From Prorocentrum cordatum (lineage: Eukaryota; Sar; Dinophyceae; Prorocentrales; Prorocentraceae): a DNA stretch of 40,404 nt. This document shows, one piece after another, positions 30,705 to 40,389 of the stretch. A program made the translations under genes and the position numbers. Position 1 is the stretch's first letter, and every line of letters begins with the position of its first letter. The stretch spans positions 74,261 through 114,664 of the forward strand of contig CAUYUJ010000373.1 in assembly GCA_963575745.1 (NCBI GenBank), read 5' to 3'. The notes beneath the pieces are model-generated. The model was not told where the DNA came from and ran no database searches. It saw only the letters and a list, made by a program, of their open reading frames with translations.

Positions 30705-30781
30705 GTTTAGTAAACGCACTCGAAAAAAGGAATCGAACAGGGCAGGGCTGTTTGGTAAACGCCCAAGGCCGTTCAGTAAAC
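30705..30781. repeat. Three copies of an 11-bp palindrome GTTTAGTAAAC
   Basis: GTTTAGTAAAC at 30705-30715 is a perfect odd palindrome. Variants GTTTGGTAAAC (30750-30760) and GTTCAGTAAAC (30771-30781) follow. Each is followed by GC, and the first and third are preceded by GGCC. The spacings are 45 and 21 bp. Confidence 0.7.
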
Positions 30782-30789
30782 GCAAATGA

Positions 30790-32206
30790 TCGGGTTCGGG
30801 TGGTTTTCCCTCCCTTGACACAGCCTTTGGCCCTTCACCGCCACGTACGGGGCGAGGTCGTCGATCATCAGGCGCGCATGGCCTGTACAAGGCTCCCGGT
30901 CAAGGGCCGCTTTTCGACGCAGCGCATTGCTGACCGAAGGGCTTCGCCTCCCACTGATGGCGGCGGCGCCCTTGAGGAGCCTCTGGCCGCCGACCAGGTG
31001 CCTTCGGCTCCACCTTCGGAGGAGGGGCCACATCAGGCCAACCGGCACGCCCAGCAAAAACGGTTTCGGCGAGGCCCGCGATGTGATGCAAAGCTCCAGC
31101 GATCCGCGCCGCCTGCTCGGACACCGCCTGGTCGACGTACTGCAGGAGCGACGCCGATCGTGACCCCCATCCTTGGCCCATGTGTCATCACGCCCGTTCG
31201 CAATCAGAATGCGCTGCGTGGCGGGATCCGCCTCAGAAGCCCTTGCCTAGGGAGGAGCAGGAGGAGAAGGGAGGAGGAGGAGGAGGAGGAGGAGGAGGAG
31301 GAGGAGGAGGAGGTGGTGGTGGTGGTGGGGGCCACGGTTCGATGTCTGACACCACATATATCCCCTAGGAAGAATCGAGCTACTGCAACTTTGGGCGCCG
31401 TCACCCCCGCCGCCCGCAGGAGCCGCGCCACCTGGTGCTGGAAGCGGCCACGTTCCAGCAGGGGCTCCCCTTAGCAGCCTCGCAGCCCCAACAGAGCCAG
31501 CACTGCCTCGGGAACGACCTCACACCTGAACCCCAAAAGCTGGAAGCACTGAAGGGGGTAAAACCTGGGGGACGGGCGGGCTAACCTCTGTGGGCCACGC
31601 CCGTTCGTCTCGCTCTGCCAGCCGCTCTGGATCTCGACATGAGACCCATGGGCTAGAAAAGGACAACTAACTGACGAGACGCCTCCCCTCCCTACCCCGC
31701 GCCCGCGCTCCATGGGCGATCCTCGGAGAGGAACTGAGCACCGCGCGTCGCCGATGTCCAGCAGAAGGGAGGGGAGGGGGGGGATGGGAAGGGGCTCTCT
31801 CTTGGGGGGGGGGGGGGAATTTCAAGTTTCAGGTATAGCGAGTTCCTGCCAAAAGGCAGCGCCGGCCGACTACTCGCTGCTACTACGTTCCGCCCCGTCG
31901 CTTTAGGAAAGATGTCACTGCTTGCTGCCACTCTTCCATTGGATGAAAGAATCAAGGTGTTCATGCCAAGACGATTTGCTTAGAGCCACTGCCTGCCACT
32001 CTGATCCTTTGAAGAAATTGCCGACGCTTCACTCCGAGCGCCAGACGTGGACCTTCCACCCGTGCATCCGGTTGCCCCCGTTGCGGCGAGCTCTGTCCCG
32101 GATCCACTTGCAACTCCTGTAATGCAGAACATAGATCGTGATCCGTTCAGAGTCGCAATCGCGTGTGAGGATTCAGTCAGGGGCTGCCTGACCTCGCTCT
32201 GTATGA
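30790..32206. other. No gene recognised; microsatellites
   Basis: Frames on both strands are short and skewed by the GGA/TGG run (31258-31326) and G-run DNA near 31800. No protein family is recognised. Confidence 0.45.
31258..31326. repeat. (GGA)n then (GGT)n microsatellite
   Basis: Purine-only trinucleotides on the plus strand, changing to GGT/TGG at the right end. Confidence 0.9.
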
Positions 32207-32947
32207 TCAGCTTGTTGAGCTTGCCCACCTCCTTACATAAGGCAATTTACTGTACAATCCACTCGCACCACAATCCGCGAATTCATCAGCCCAGCCGTTG
32301 AAGAAGAGGCCCGTGTGAGACTCCACCTTCCGCAATACTAGGCGCTGACCAAGCTCATCAACCAGGCGCCGAACATGCACGGCTAGCCTGATACTCTGGC
32401 GTGCTCTCGAAAGCCTGCGTGCACTGTTGGCCGCATTCTCCGAGACACATTCGATGCAATATGAAGCAAAATATGAGAAATAATAATACTAATCGTATGA
32501 CGACGGAGTGCGGATATGGTCACGTTTTAAACACACAACAAAGAACACGGCACTCAACTCGCCTAGGTTATTCGTACGCCGGTAAGCACCAATGTAGCAA
32601 GGATCATATTCAGTAAGGATAGTGGGCCCGCTGAAATCCAACAGCGGAACCGCACCTGGCAAGGATACAATGAAACCCCAGCCTGATACCTCCTCGCCGT
32701 CCGCGCCCTTGGAGGAGCCGTCGCAAGACACAACAATCCCAGCAGGGCGTTGAAAAGCATCAGGGACTGGTTGAGCAGGTAGAATAACCTCGCGGTGAGC
32801 ATGCCGTAGGGGTTGAGGTCCGAGCCCGGGCCTGATCCTCTTCAGCGGCGGAAATGCTGGCCGGTAGATCTCCTGCAGGGGCCGCGACCGTGGCAGCAAC
32901 GGACTGGATGAGGGTGGGGCGCGTTCGGCCCTCAAAGGGTTTGACAT
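32207..32947 (-). pseudogene. RNase HI-type domain, orphan, one internal stop
   Basis: This is an RNase H domain of the classical type I kind, common at the end of LINE polyproteins and unlike the DIRS-type ones above. From the ATG at 32947 an unrecognised N-terminus leads to IVVSCDGSSKG (Asp76) and SGWGFIVS, then AYRRTNNLGELSAV (Glu130). A TAG at 32489-32491 interrupts. The same frame continues with YCIECVSENAANS, where the third catalytic Asp would be and Glu is seen. Next come RLAVHVRRLVDELG and ESHTGLFFNGWADEFADCG, which supplies the His loop and the last Asp, then TGA at 32207. No reverse transcriptase is visible nearby. Confidence 0.75.
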
Positions 32948-33717
32948 GGAACCGCTCTTGTCCCGTCTCCCCTTCCTTCCTCTGTTCGTTCCTTCTTCTC
33001 CCCTCCTCTTCCTCCTCCTCCATGCTCCTCCGCTGTATCTGCATCCGCGTCTTGCCAGTGCCCTTCGTTTGAGGAGGATCCACGTGCGCGGATCCTTGCG
33101 AGGGGCGAACGAAGCACCCAGAACAACACAAGAAAAAACCCAACAACAATAAACAAACCAAATATCGGCAGCTGAAACACCCCCGAAAACAGTAGAAACA
33201 AAACCAAGTTTATGGCACTTGGTCAGGGGGTGGGTGGTGGGGGGCGCACAAAGTGTAGTTTAGTTAGGTTTGTTTTGTTTGGTATGTTTTTTCTTATGCT
33301 TTTTGGAAAGAAAAGTTTTCCAACAATCGACCTCAGTTGTGTTTGCTTCGTTTGGTTTTCCCTCGTTTTTTTTTGGGGGGGGGGGGAGGTCAGCCCCTCC
33401 GCCTCCCCCCAGGGAGGGAACGACGGGATAGAAATGAGCGGGGGGGAGGAGAAGGAGGAGGAGGAGGAGGAGGAGGCGGAGGAGGGGGGGAGGACAAGCT
33501 AGGTGCGCTCGCGTCATATCTGACATCCTACCCCTCCCTCCCATCCCTTACCATGGCGCAGATCCCCTCTCTACTCGCACAGTCGGATGTCGAGCAGGGC
33601 AATGATCCCGAAAGGGTACGCGATGCATTGTAGAGCACGGCGTGGCATGGCGTAGACGAGCACCGCGAAGCGTAGTATCAACCTAGCATTGCATTGCATG
33701 CCGTGGCATGGCACGGG
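32948..33717. other. No gene; simple-sequence DNA and short degenerate repeats
   Basis: T/G-rich DNA at 33250-33400, G-runs near 33376, (GAG)n at about 33449-33490. From 33627 to 33715 the motifs GCATTGCATTGCATG and GTGGCATGGC recur, similar in style to the TTGCGTTGC tract in the array units further right. Confidence 0.5.
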
Positions 33718-33830
33718 AAATGACGCCAGCGCCGCAGCGGGAGCACGAGTCGAAACGAGCGGAAGCGCGGAAATGAGGCCAGCTCTGCAGCGGGAGCACG
33801 ATTCGGAACGACGAGCGGAAGCACGCCAGA
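33718..33830. repeat. Two tandem copies of a unit of about 55 bp
   Basis: Both copies follow the order GAAATGA, GCCAGC, GCAGCGGGAGCACGA, then AACGAGCGGAAGC or ACGAGCGGAAGC. They begin near 33718 and 33771. Confidence 0.75.
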
Positions 33831-33927
33831 ATCGGCACGGGAGGCTTCCCGGGCGCCGGAAGCAGAAATTGGGCATTTTCAAAAGAAAAATGCGTATTTG
33901 AATGACCTTTTTCCAGCGCCGCCTCGG

Positions 33928-34075
33928 AAGCCCATTTTCCGGCGCCGGCCGGAACCGACTCCGGACCCGGCCCGGGCGCCGGCCCGGGCGCCGGCTCGGG
34001 CGTCTGGCCCGGGCGCCGGCTCGGGCGCCAGCCCGGGCGTCGGAATCGGCCCGGGAGGCCCCCCGGGCGCCGGAA
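33928..34075. repeat. GC minisatellite CCCGGGCGCCGG
   Basis: About eight units of 12-18 bp built on GGCCCGGGCGCCGGCTCGGG. Related CCGGGCGCCGGAAGCAGAAAT sequence occurs at about 33848 and, as CCGGGCGCCGGAAACAGAAAT, at its right end, so the block is bounded by a direct repeat. Confidence 0.8.
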
Positions 34076-34329
34076 ACAGAAATCCCACCAGCCCTTTGGG
34101 CGTGAGTGGTTTAGAGAGCCCGCTCTGTTCTCAACCCCCTTCTTCCCTTTCGGGGAAGGGTTTACCCCTCCCCCTACCCCCTCCCCCTGGGCCTGGAGAG
34201 GTCGTTTCGCGCGTCGTTGGAGGGGTCTTTTTCGACTCCTGGGAGGGCTAAAATTCGACACCCCTCACGAGGATTGTGGCCCCGACGGGGGAGGAGAAAA
34301 GTGCTCGCCCCATCTGTGATCGATCGCCC

Positions 34330-34680
34330 GAAAGATGGCCCAAGATACCTCCCAGACCCCTCCCAAAGAGCCCCAAGAGACCCCAAGAGGCCTCCAAGAG
34401 GCCCCCAAGATGCCCCCAAGAGGCCCCCAAGAGGCCCCAAGAGGCTCCCCCGAGGCACCCAAGACGCTCCTGGAAGCCCCTGGAGCCGCCAAGAGGCCCC
34501 CAAGACGCCCCAAACGGCCTCCAAGAGGCTCCCAAGAGGCCCGAAGAGGCTCCCCCAAGGCACCCAAGACGAGAAGCCCCTAGAGGCTTCCCACAGGCAC
34601 CCAAGACGCTCCTAGAAGCCCCTGGGGCCGCCAAGAGGCCCCCAAGACGCCCCAAAAGGCCTCCAAGAGGCTCCCAAAAG
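34330..34680. repeat. CCAAGAGGCCCC minisatellite with 142-bp duplication
   Basis: Built on CCAAGAGGCCC(C). Segments starting at 34454 and 34596 (GGCACCCAAGACGCTCCT and about 65 bp more) are nearly identical, a higher-order duplication of 142 bp. The stretch runs straight into the (CTA)n tract. Confidence 0.85.
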
Positions 34681-34683
34681 ACA

Positions 34684-35262
<579 letters not shown>

Positions 35263-35263
35263 A

Positions 35264-35504
35264 CCGTGGATGTAAACAATAAGCGCGAAAAATTATTCAT
35301 AACATTGGATTTCGCCATTCAAAGGCCGCGAGTTCCAGGTAGGGCAAGATCGGCAGCTGCCCGCGAAAATGTAAACAATAAGCGCGAAACACGGAAACAC
35401 TTTTTTCAACCCGGGACCGTTCATGCCTAGCTTGCGTTCCATATCTTTGAATGGCGGAATTCAATGTTACGGATGGGTTTCGCGTTAATTGTTTACATCC
35501 ACGG
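35264..35504. repeat. 240-bp inverted-repeat segment, unit 1
   Basis: About 60 bp at the left (from CCGTGGATGTAAACAAT) pair, with some mismatches, with the right end (to ATTGTTTACATCCACGG). The middle contains a second direct copy of TGTAAACAATAAGCGCGAAA. The left edge coincides with the junction to the (CTA)n tract, suggesting a true element end, like a MITE. Confidence 0.75.
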
Positions 35505-35604
35505 CTGCCATTTTGTTACGGGCTCCAAGACTACGCTGTTACGGGCCCCAAGACTACGCTAAGCTCGTACATTTCCCGACACTTTTCGCTTCTGCCACCT
35601 TCAA

Positions 35605-36012
35605 ATGCCTGCCGCATTCACGCGTTGCTTCGGCTGGCTCTCAGGCGTCCCACAGGGTTCCACGGACCACAGACGACCCCCAGGTCCCACGGGTGTCGCA
35701 GGTCCGACAAGCCCCACTGGTTCCGCAGGTCCCACATGTGTTGCGGGTCCCACCGGTCCCACAGGTTTTGCAGGTCCCACGGGTCCCACAGGCCACAGGG
35801 GTCCCCCAGGTCCCACAGGTGTTGCAAGCTCCTCGGGTGTCGTAGGTCCCACAGGTCCCACCAGTTTCGCAGTCTCGCAGGTCCCACAGGACCGACAGGT
35901 GTCGCAGGTCTCAGGGGTCTCAGCAATGCAAAGCAACGCAAAGCAAAGGGCATCCAAGATGTGGCCTGGGAGTGGTGTTCTGGGAACGCGAAGAGCACAA
36001 AGTGGCCTATAG
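35605..36012 (+). CDS. Collagen-like Gly-Pro-Thr frame, unit 1 (uncertain)
   Basis: From an ATG, 135 codons. Residues of roughly 26-90 are Gly-x-y triplets such as [15 protein letters not shown] and GPTGPTGHR, encoded by an 18-bp repeat GGTCCCACAGGTGTTGCA. After SFA the triplet frame is lost through an indel relative to unit 2, and the rest reads the palindrome arm. No signal peptide is evident. The other two frames are also open, so the reading may simply reflect the DNA repeat. Confidence 0.25.
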   Translation: MPAAFTRCFGWLSGVPQGSTDHRRPPGPTGVAGPTSPTGSAGPTCVAGPTGPTGFAGPTGPTGHRGPPGPTGVASSSGVVGPTGPTSFAVSQVPQDRQVSQVSGVSAMQSNAKQRASKMWPGSGVLGTRRAQSGL

Positions 36013-36658
36013 TTGGCTCCGGGCACTCACGATGTGGCCTGGGAATGGTGTTCTGGCAAGATGCATCGTGATTCCGGGTAAGAGTTTCACACTTGTCAAC
36101 GTTATGATTTTTTGTGTCCTAGCCTGGCTAGGACGAAACGAACATGAAAGCCACGAAGTGCGATAGGGTTTGCAACTTTCCAACGTTATGAATGCCTTTT
36201 TGGAGCTCTGGTGCAGGACTTCCTCACAAAAACGATGCCGTTCGTAACGTTGAAATTTCTTGAATAAAAATATTCAATTATTCTTTATTTCAAGAAACTT
36301 CAACGTTACGAACGGCGTCGTTTTTGTGAGGAAGTCTTGCACCAGAGCTCCAAAAAGGCATTCGTAACGTTGGAAAGTTGTAACCCTATCGCACTTCGTG
36401 GCTTTCATGTTCGTTTCGTCCTAGCCAGGCTAGGACACAACAAATCATAACGTTGGAAAGTGTGAAACTCTTGCCCGGAATCACGATGCATCTTGCCAGA
36501 ACACCACTCCCAGGCCACATCGTGAGTGCCCGGAGCCAACCGTAGGCCACTTTGTGCTCTTCGTGTTCCCAGAACACAACTCCCAGGCCACATGTTGGGT
36601 GCCCGGAGCCAGCTCTAGGCAATTTTGTGTTTTGGTTTGCGCTGCTTTGCATTGCTTA
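35922..36658. repeat. Giant palindrome, unit 1
   Basis: Left arm 35922-36268, right arm 36284-36658, centre about 36276 within AT-rich AATAAAAATATTCAATTATT. The arms pair almost perfectly apart from a deletion of about 46 bp in the left arm. Landmarks in each arm are CCTAGCCTGGCTAGG, several AACGTT sites, GAGCTCTGG and ATGCATC. The arm pair would make a stem of about 350 bp. Confidence 0.95.
36386..36652 (-). CDS. 88-codon frame in palindrome arm (one of several; uncertain)
   Basis: The frame starts with ATG and ends VLAWLGRNEHESHEVR. The same frame is open in the minus-strand arms at 38030-38296 and 39673-39939 and, in mirrored form, inside the longer plus-strand frames that end at 36166, 37806 and 39455. 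The product has two similar Trp/Gly-rich blocks ([17 protein letters not shown]). No family is recognised, and many copy-to-copy changes alter amino acids. Confidence 0.2.
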   Translation of the reverse strand: MQSSANQNTKLPRAGSGHPTCGLGVVFWEHEEHKVAYGWLRALTMWPGSGVLARCIVIPGKSFTLSNVMICCVLAWLGRNEHESHEVR

Positions 36659-36861
36659 GCGTTGCTTGGCGTCGCTGTGCGTTGCATGAACTGCACCGCG
36701 TGGCTTGCGCTACCTAGGTTGCATAGCATACGTTGCACCGCCTAGATTGCACCGCGTGGGTTGCAAGACATCGACTTTCTGGGGCCACGCTGGCTACGAT
36801 TCGTTTATTCAATATCACGTAAGTAGCGCATAAGGGATACTAAGTTAGTGTTGCTGGAAGG

Positions 36862-37101
36862 CCGTGGATGTAAACAATAAACGCGAAAATTATTCATAAC
36901 ATTGGATTTCGCCATTCAAAGGCCGCGAGTTCCAGGTAGGGCAAGATCGGCAGCTGCCCGCGAAAATGTAAACAATAAGCGCGAAACACGGAATCACTTT
37001 TTTCAACCCGGGACCGTTCATGCCTAGCTTGCGTTCCGTATCTTTGAATGGCGGAATTCAATGTTACGGATGGGTTTCGCGTTAATTCTTTACATCCACG
37101 G
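36862..37101. repeat. 240-bp inverted-repeat segment, unit 2
   Basis: Same structure as 35264-35504. The left flank here is TTGCTGGAAGG, the end of the preceding unit. Confidence 0.75.
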
Positions 37102-37201
37102 CTGCCATTTTGTTACGGGCCCCAAGACTACGCTGTTACGGGCCCCAAGACTACGCTAAGCTCGCACATTTCCCGACACACTTCGCTTCTGCCACCCTCG
37201 A

Positions 37202-37711
37202 ATGCTTGCCGCATTCACGCGTTGCTTCGGCTGGCTCTCAGGCGTCCCACAGGGTTCCACGGACCACAGACGACCCCCAGGTCCCACGGGTGTCGCAGGT
37301 CCGACAAGCCCCACTGGTTCCGCAGGTCCCACATGTGTTGCGGGTCCCACCGGTTCCACAGGTTTTGCAGGTCCCACGGGTCCCACAGGCCACAGGTTTC
37401 CCCCAGGTCCCACAGGTGTTGCAAACTCCTCGGGTGTCGTAGGTCCCACAGGTCCCACCAGTTTCGCAGGTCTCGCAGGGTCGACAGCGTCTCACATACC
37501 GACAGCGGCGCAGGGCAGGTCTCATCAGGGGTCTCAGCAATGCAAAGCAACGCGAATCAAAGCACAAAATGGCCTAGAGTTGGCTCCGGTCACCCAAGAT
37601 GTGGCCTGGGAGTGGTGTTCTGGGAACGCGAAGAATACAAAGTGGCTTACATTTGGCTCCGGGCACTTAGGATGTGGCCTGGGAATGGTGTTCTGGCAAG
37701 ATGCATCGTGA
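37202..37711 (+). CDS. Collagen-like Gly-Pro-Thr frame, unit 2 (uncertain)
   Basis: 169 codons; the triplet region is like unit 1, with GSTGFA for GPTGFA and HRFPP for HRGPP. Here the frame stays open past SFAGLAG, through the left palindrome arm (KATRIKAQNGLELAP) to FWQDAS. A longer overlapping frame, 37048-37806 (252 codons), reads the same DNA as Arg/Ser/His-rich sequence and ends with the 88-codon arm frame. Which frame, if either, is translated cannot be told by eye. Confidence 0.25.
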   Translation: MLAAFTRCFGWLSGVPQGSTDHRRPPGPTGVAGPTSPTGSAGPTCVAGPTGSTGFAGPTGPTGHRFPPGPTGVANSSGVVGPTGPTSFAGLAGSTASHIPTAAQGRSHQGSQQCKATRIKAQNGLELAPVTQDVAWEWCSGNAKNTKWLTFGSGHLGCGLGMVFWQDAS

Positions 37712-38302
37712 TTCCGGGCAAGAATTTCACACTTTCCAACGTTGTGATTTGTCGTGTCTTAGCCTGGCTAGGACGAAACGAACATGAAAGCCACGAAGTG
37801 CGATAGGGTTGCAACTTTCCAACGTTACGAGTGCCTTTTCGGAGCTCTGGTGCAAGACTTCCTAACAAAAACGACGCCGTTCGTAACGTTCAAAACGCTT
37901 AAATAAGAATGTTCAATTATTCTTATTCTCTATTCAAGAAAATTCAACGTTACGAACGGCGTCGTTTTTGTGAGGAAGTCTTGCACCAGAGCTCCAAAAA
38001 GGCATTCGTGACGTTGGAAAGTTGTAACCCTATCGCACTTCGTGGCTTTCATGTTCGTTTCGTCCTAGCCAGGCTAGGACGCAACAAATCATAACGTTGG
38101 AAAGTGCGAAACTTTTGCCCGGAATCACGATGCATCTTGCCAGAACACCATTCCCAGGCCACATCGTGAATGCCCGGAGCCAACTGTAGGCCACTTTGTG
38201 CTCTTCGTGTTCCCAAAACACCATTCCCAGGCCACATGTTGGGTGCGCGGAGCCAACTCTAGGCCATTTTGTGATTTGCTTTGCGTTGCTTTGCATTGCT
38301 TA
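37535..38302. repeat. Giant palindrome, unit 2
   Basis: Centre about 37914, within AATAAGAAT...ATTCTTATT. The arms are about 380 bp each, nearly complete on both sides. It includes the extra block of about 46 bp (TGGCCTAGAGTTGGCTCCGG) missing from the left arm of unit 1. Confidence 0.95.
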
Positions 38303-38505
38303 GCGTTGCTTGGCGTTGCTGTGCGTTGCATGAACTGCACCGCGTGGCTCGCGCCACTTAGGTTGCATAGCATGCGTCGCACCGCCTAGATTGCACCGCG
38401 TGGATTGCAAGACATCGGCGTTCGTGGGCCACGCTGGCTACGATTCGTTTATTCAAGACCACGTACGTAGCGCATAAAGGATACTAAGTTAGTGTTGCTG
38501 GAAGG

Positions 38506-38748
38506 CCGTGGATGTAAACAATAAACGCGAAAATTATTCATAACATTGGATTTCGCCATTCACAGGCCGCGAATTCCAGGTAGGGCAAGATCGGCAGCTG
38601 CCCGCGAAAATGTAAACAATAAACGCGAAACACGGAAACACTTTTTTCAACCCGGGACCGTTCATGCCTAGCTTGCGTTCCGTATTCTTTGAATGGCGGA
38701 ATGTCAAATTGTGTACGGATGGGTTCGCGCTATTCTTTACATCCACGG
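38506..38748. repeat. 240-bp inverted-repeat segment, unit 3
   Basis: Same structure; the right arm is more diverged (a short insertion of about 3 bp near 38705-38715). Confidence 0.7.
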
Positions 38749-38856
38749 CTGCCATTTGTTTACGGCCCAAAGGCTACGCTGTTTACGGGCCCCAAGTGAC
38801 CTTAACGCTTAAGCTCGCACATTTCCCGAACACCTTCGACTTTTTGCCACCTCGAA

Positions 38857-39294
38857 TTGCCTGCAGCATTCACCGCGTTGCTTCGGCTGGGCTTCCACAA
38901 GTGGTCCCACAGGGTCCAGGACCAGACGACCCCAGGTCCCACGGGTTGGTCGCAGGTACGAACAAGTCCCACTGGTTCCGCAGGTCCCACATGTGTTGCG
39001 GGTCCCACCGGTCCCACAGGTCTTGCAGGTCCCACGGGTCCCACAGGCCACAGGGGTCCCCCAGCTCCCACAGGTGTTGCAAGCTCCTCGGGTGTCGTAG
39101 GTCTCACAGGTCCCACAAGTTTCGCAGGTCTCGCAGGTCCCAAAGGACCGACAGGCGTCGCAGGCAGGTCTCATCAGGGGTCTCAGCAATGCAAAGCAAC
39201 GCAAAGCAAAGCACAAAATGGCCTAGAATTGGCTCCGGTCACCCAAGACGTGGCCTGGGAGTGGTGTTCTGGGAACGCGAAGAATACAAAGTGA
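38857..39294 (+). CDS. Collagen-like Gly-Pro-Thr frame, unit 3 (uncertain)
   Basis: 145 codons. The triplet core runs [19 protein letters not shown], then [14 protein letters not shown], and continues to AGLAGPKGPTGVAG. Indels near 38885-38960 change the start of the tract compared with units 1 and 2. Confidence 0.25.
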   Translation: MPAAFTALLRLGFHKWSHRVQDQTTPGPTGWSQVRTSPTGSAGPTCVAGPTGPTGLAGPTGPTGHRGPPAPTGVASSSGVVGLTGPTSFAGLAGPKGPTGVAGRSHQGSQQCKATQSKAQNGLELAPVTQDVAWEWCSGNAKNTK

Positions 39295-39946
39295 CCTACA
39301 GTTGGCTCCGGGCACTTAAGATGTGGCCTGGGAATGGTGTTCTGGCAAGATGCATCGTGATTCCGGGCAAGAGTTTCACACTTTCCAACGTTATGATTTT
39401 TTGTGTCCTAGCCTGGCTAGGACGAAACGAACATGAAAGCCACGAAGTGCGATAGGGTTGCAACTTTCCAACGTTACGAATGCCTTTTTGGAGCTCTGGC
39501 GCAAGACTTCCTCACAAAAACGATGCCGTTCGTAACGTTCAAAACGCTTAAATAAAAATATTCAATTATTCTTTATTCAAGAAACTTCAACGTTACGAAC
39601 GGCGTCGTTTTTGTGAGGAAGTCTTGCACCAGAGCTCCAAAAAGGCATTCGTAACGTTGGAAAGTTGTAACCCTATCGCACTTCGTGGCTTTCATATTCG
39701 TTTCGTCCTAGCCAGGCTAGGACGCAACAAATCATAACGTTGGAAAGTGCGAAACTCTTGTCCGGAATCACGATGCATCTTGCCAGAACACCATTCCCAG
39801 GCCACATCGTGAGTGCCCGGAGCCAACTGTAGGCCACTTTGTGCTCTTCGTGTTCCCAGAACGCAACTCCAAGGCTACATCTTGGGTGCCCGGAGCCAAC
39901 TCTAGCCCATGTTGTGCTTTGCGTTGCGTTGCTTTGCACTGCTTAG
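39184..39946. repeat. Giant palindrome, unit 3
   Basis: Centre about 39564 (AATAAA...TTTATT around TATTCAATTATTC). Arms of about 380 bp with scattered mismatches. Confidence 0.95.
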
Positions 39947-40148
39947 CGTTGCTTGGCGCTGCTGTGAGATGCATGAACTGCTCCGCGTGGCTCGCGCGAC
40001 CTAGGTTGCATAGCATGCGTTGCACCGCCTAGATTGCACCGCGTGGATTGCAAGACATCGGCGTTCAGGGGCCACGCTGGCTACTATTCGTTTATTCAAA
40101 ATCACGTAAGTAGCGCATAAGGGATACTAAGTTAGCGTTGCTGGAAGG

Positions 40149-40389
40149 CCGTGGATGTAAACAATTAACGCGAAACTTATTCATAACATTGGATTTCGCC
40201 AGTCAAAGGCCGCGAGTTCCAGGTAGGGCAAGATCGGCAGCTGCCCGCGAAAATGTAAACAATAAGCGCGAAACACGGAAACACTTTTTTCAACCCGGGA
40301 CCGTTCATGCCTAGCTTGCGTTCCGTATCTTTGAATGGCGGAATTCAATGTTACGGATGGGTTTCGCGCTAATTCTTTAACCTCGGCTG
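40149..40389. repeat. 240-bp inverted-repeat segment, unit 4 (partial unit)
   Basis: The left arm is intact; the right arm is degenerate near its end (TTCTTTAACCTCGG for TTCTTTACATCCACGG). The unit is cut by the window edge. Confidence 0.7.

Noticed and set aside
35502-35530. Similarity to the dinoflagellate spliced leader (core GCCATTTTG followed by GGGCTCCAAG)
   Set aside because: Only the 9-base core matches the leader's GCCATTTTGG region, with a 5-6 base insertion after it and mismatches before it. It is a fixed part of the array unit, so chance is the better explanation.
35681-35905. Bacterial spore-coat-like (BclA-type) collagen gene
   Set aside because: The GPT triplets resemble that class, but there is no signal sequence, no C-terminal trimer domain and no bacterial context; the DNA is a tandem satellite.
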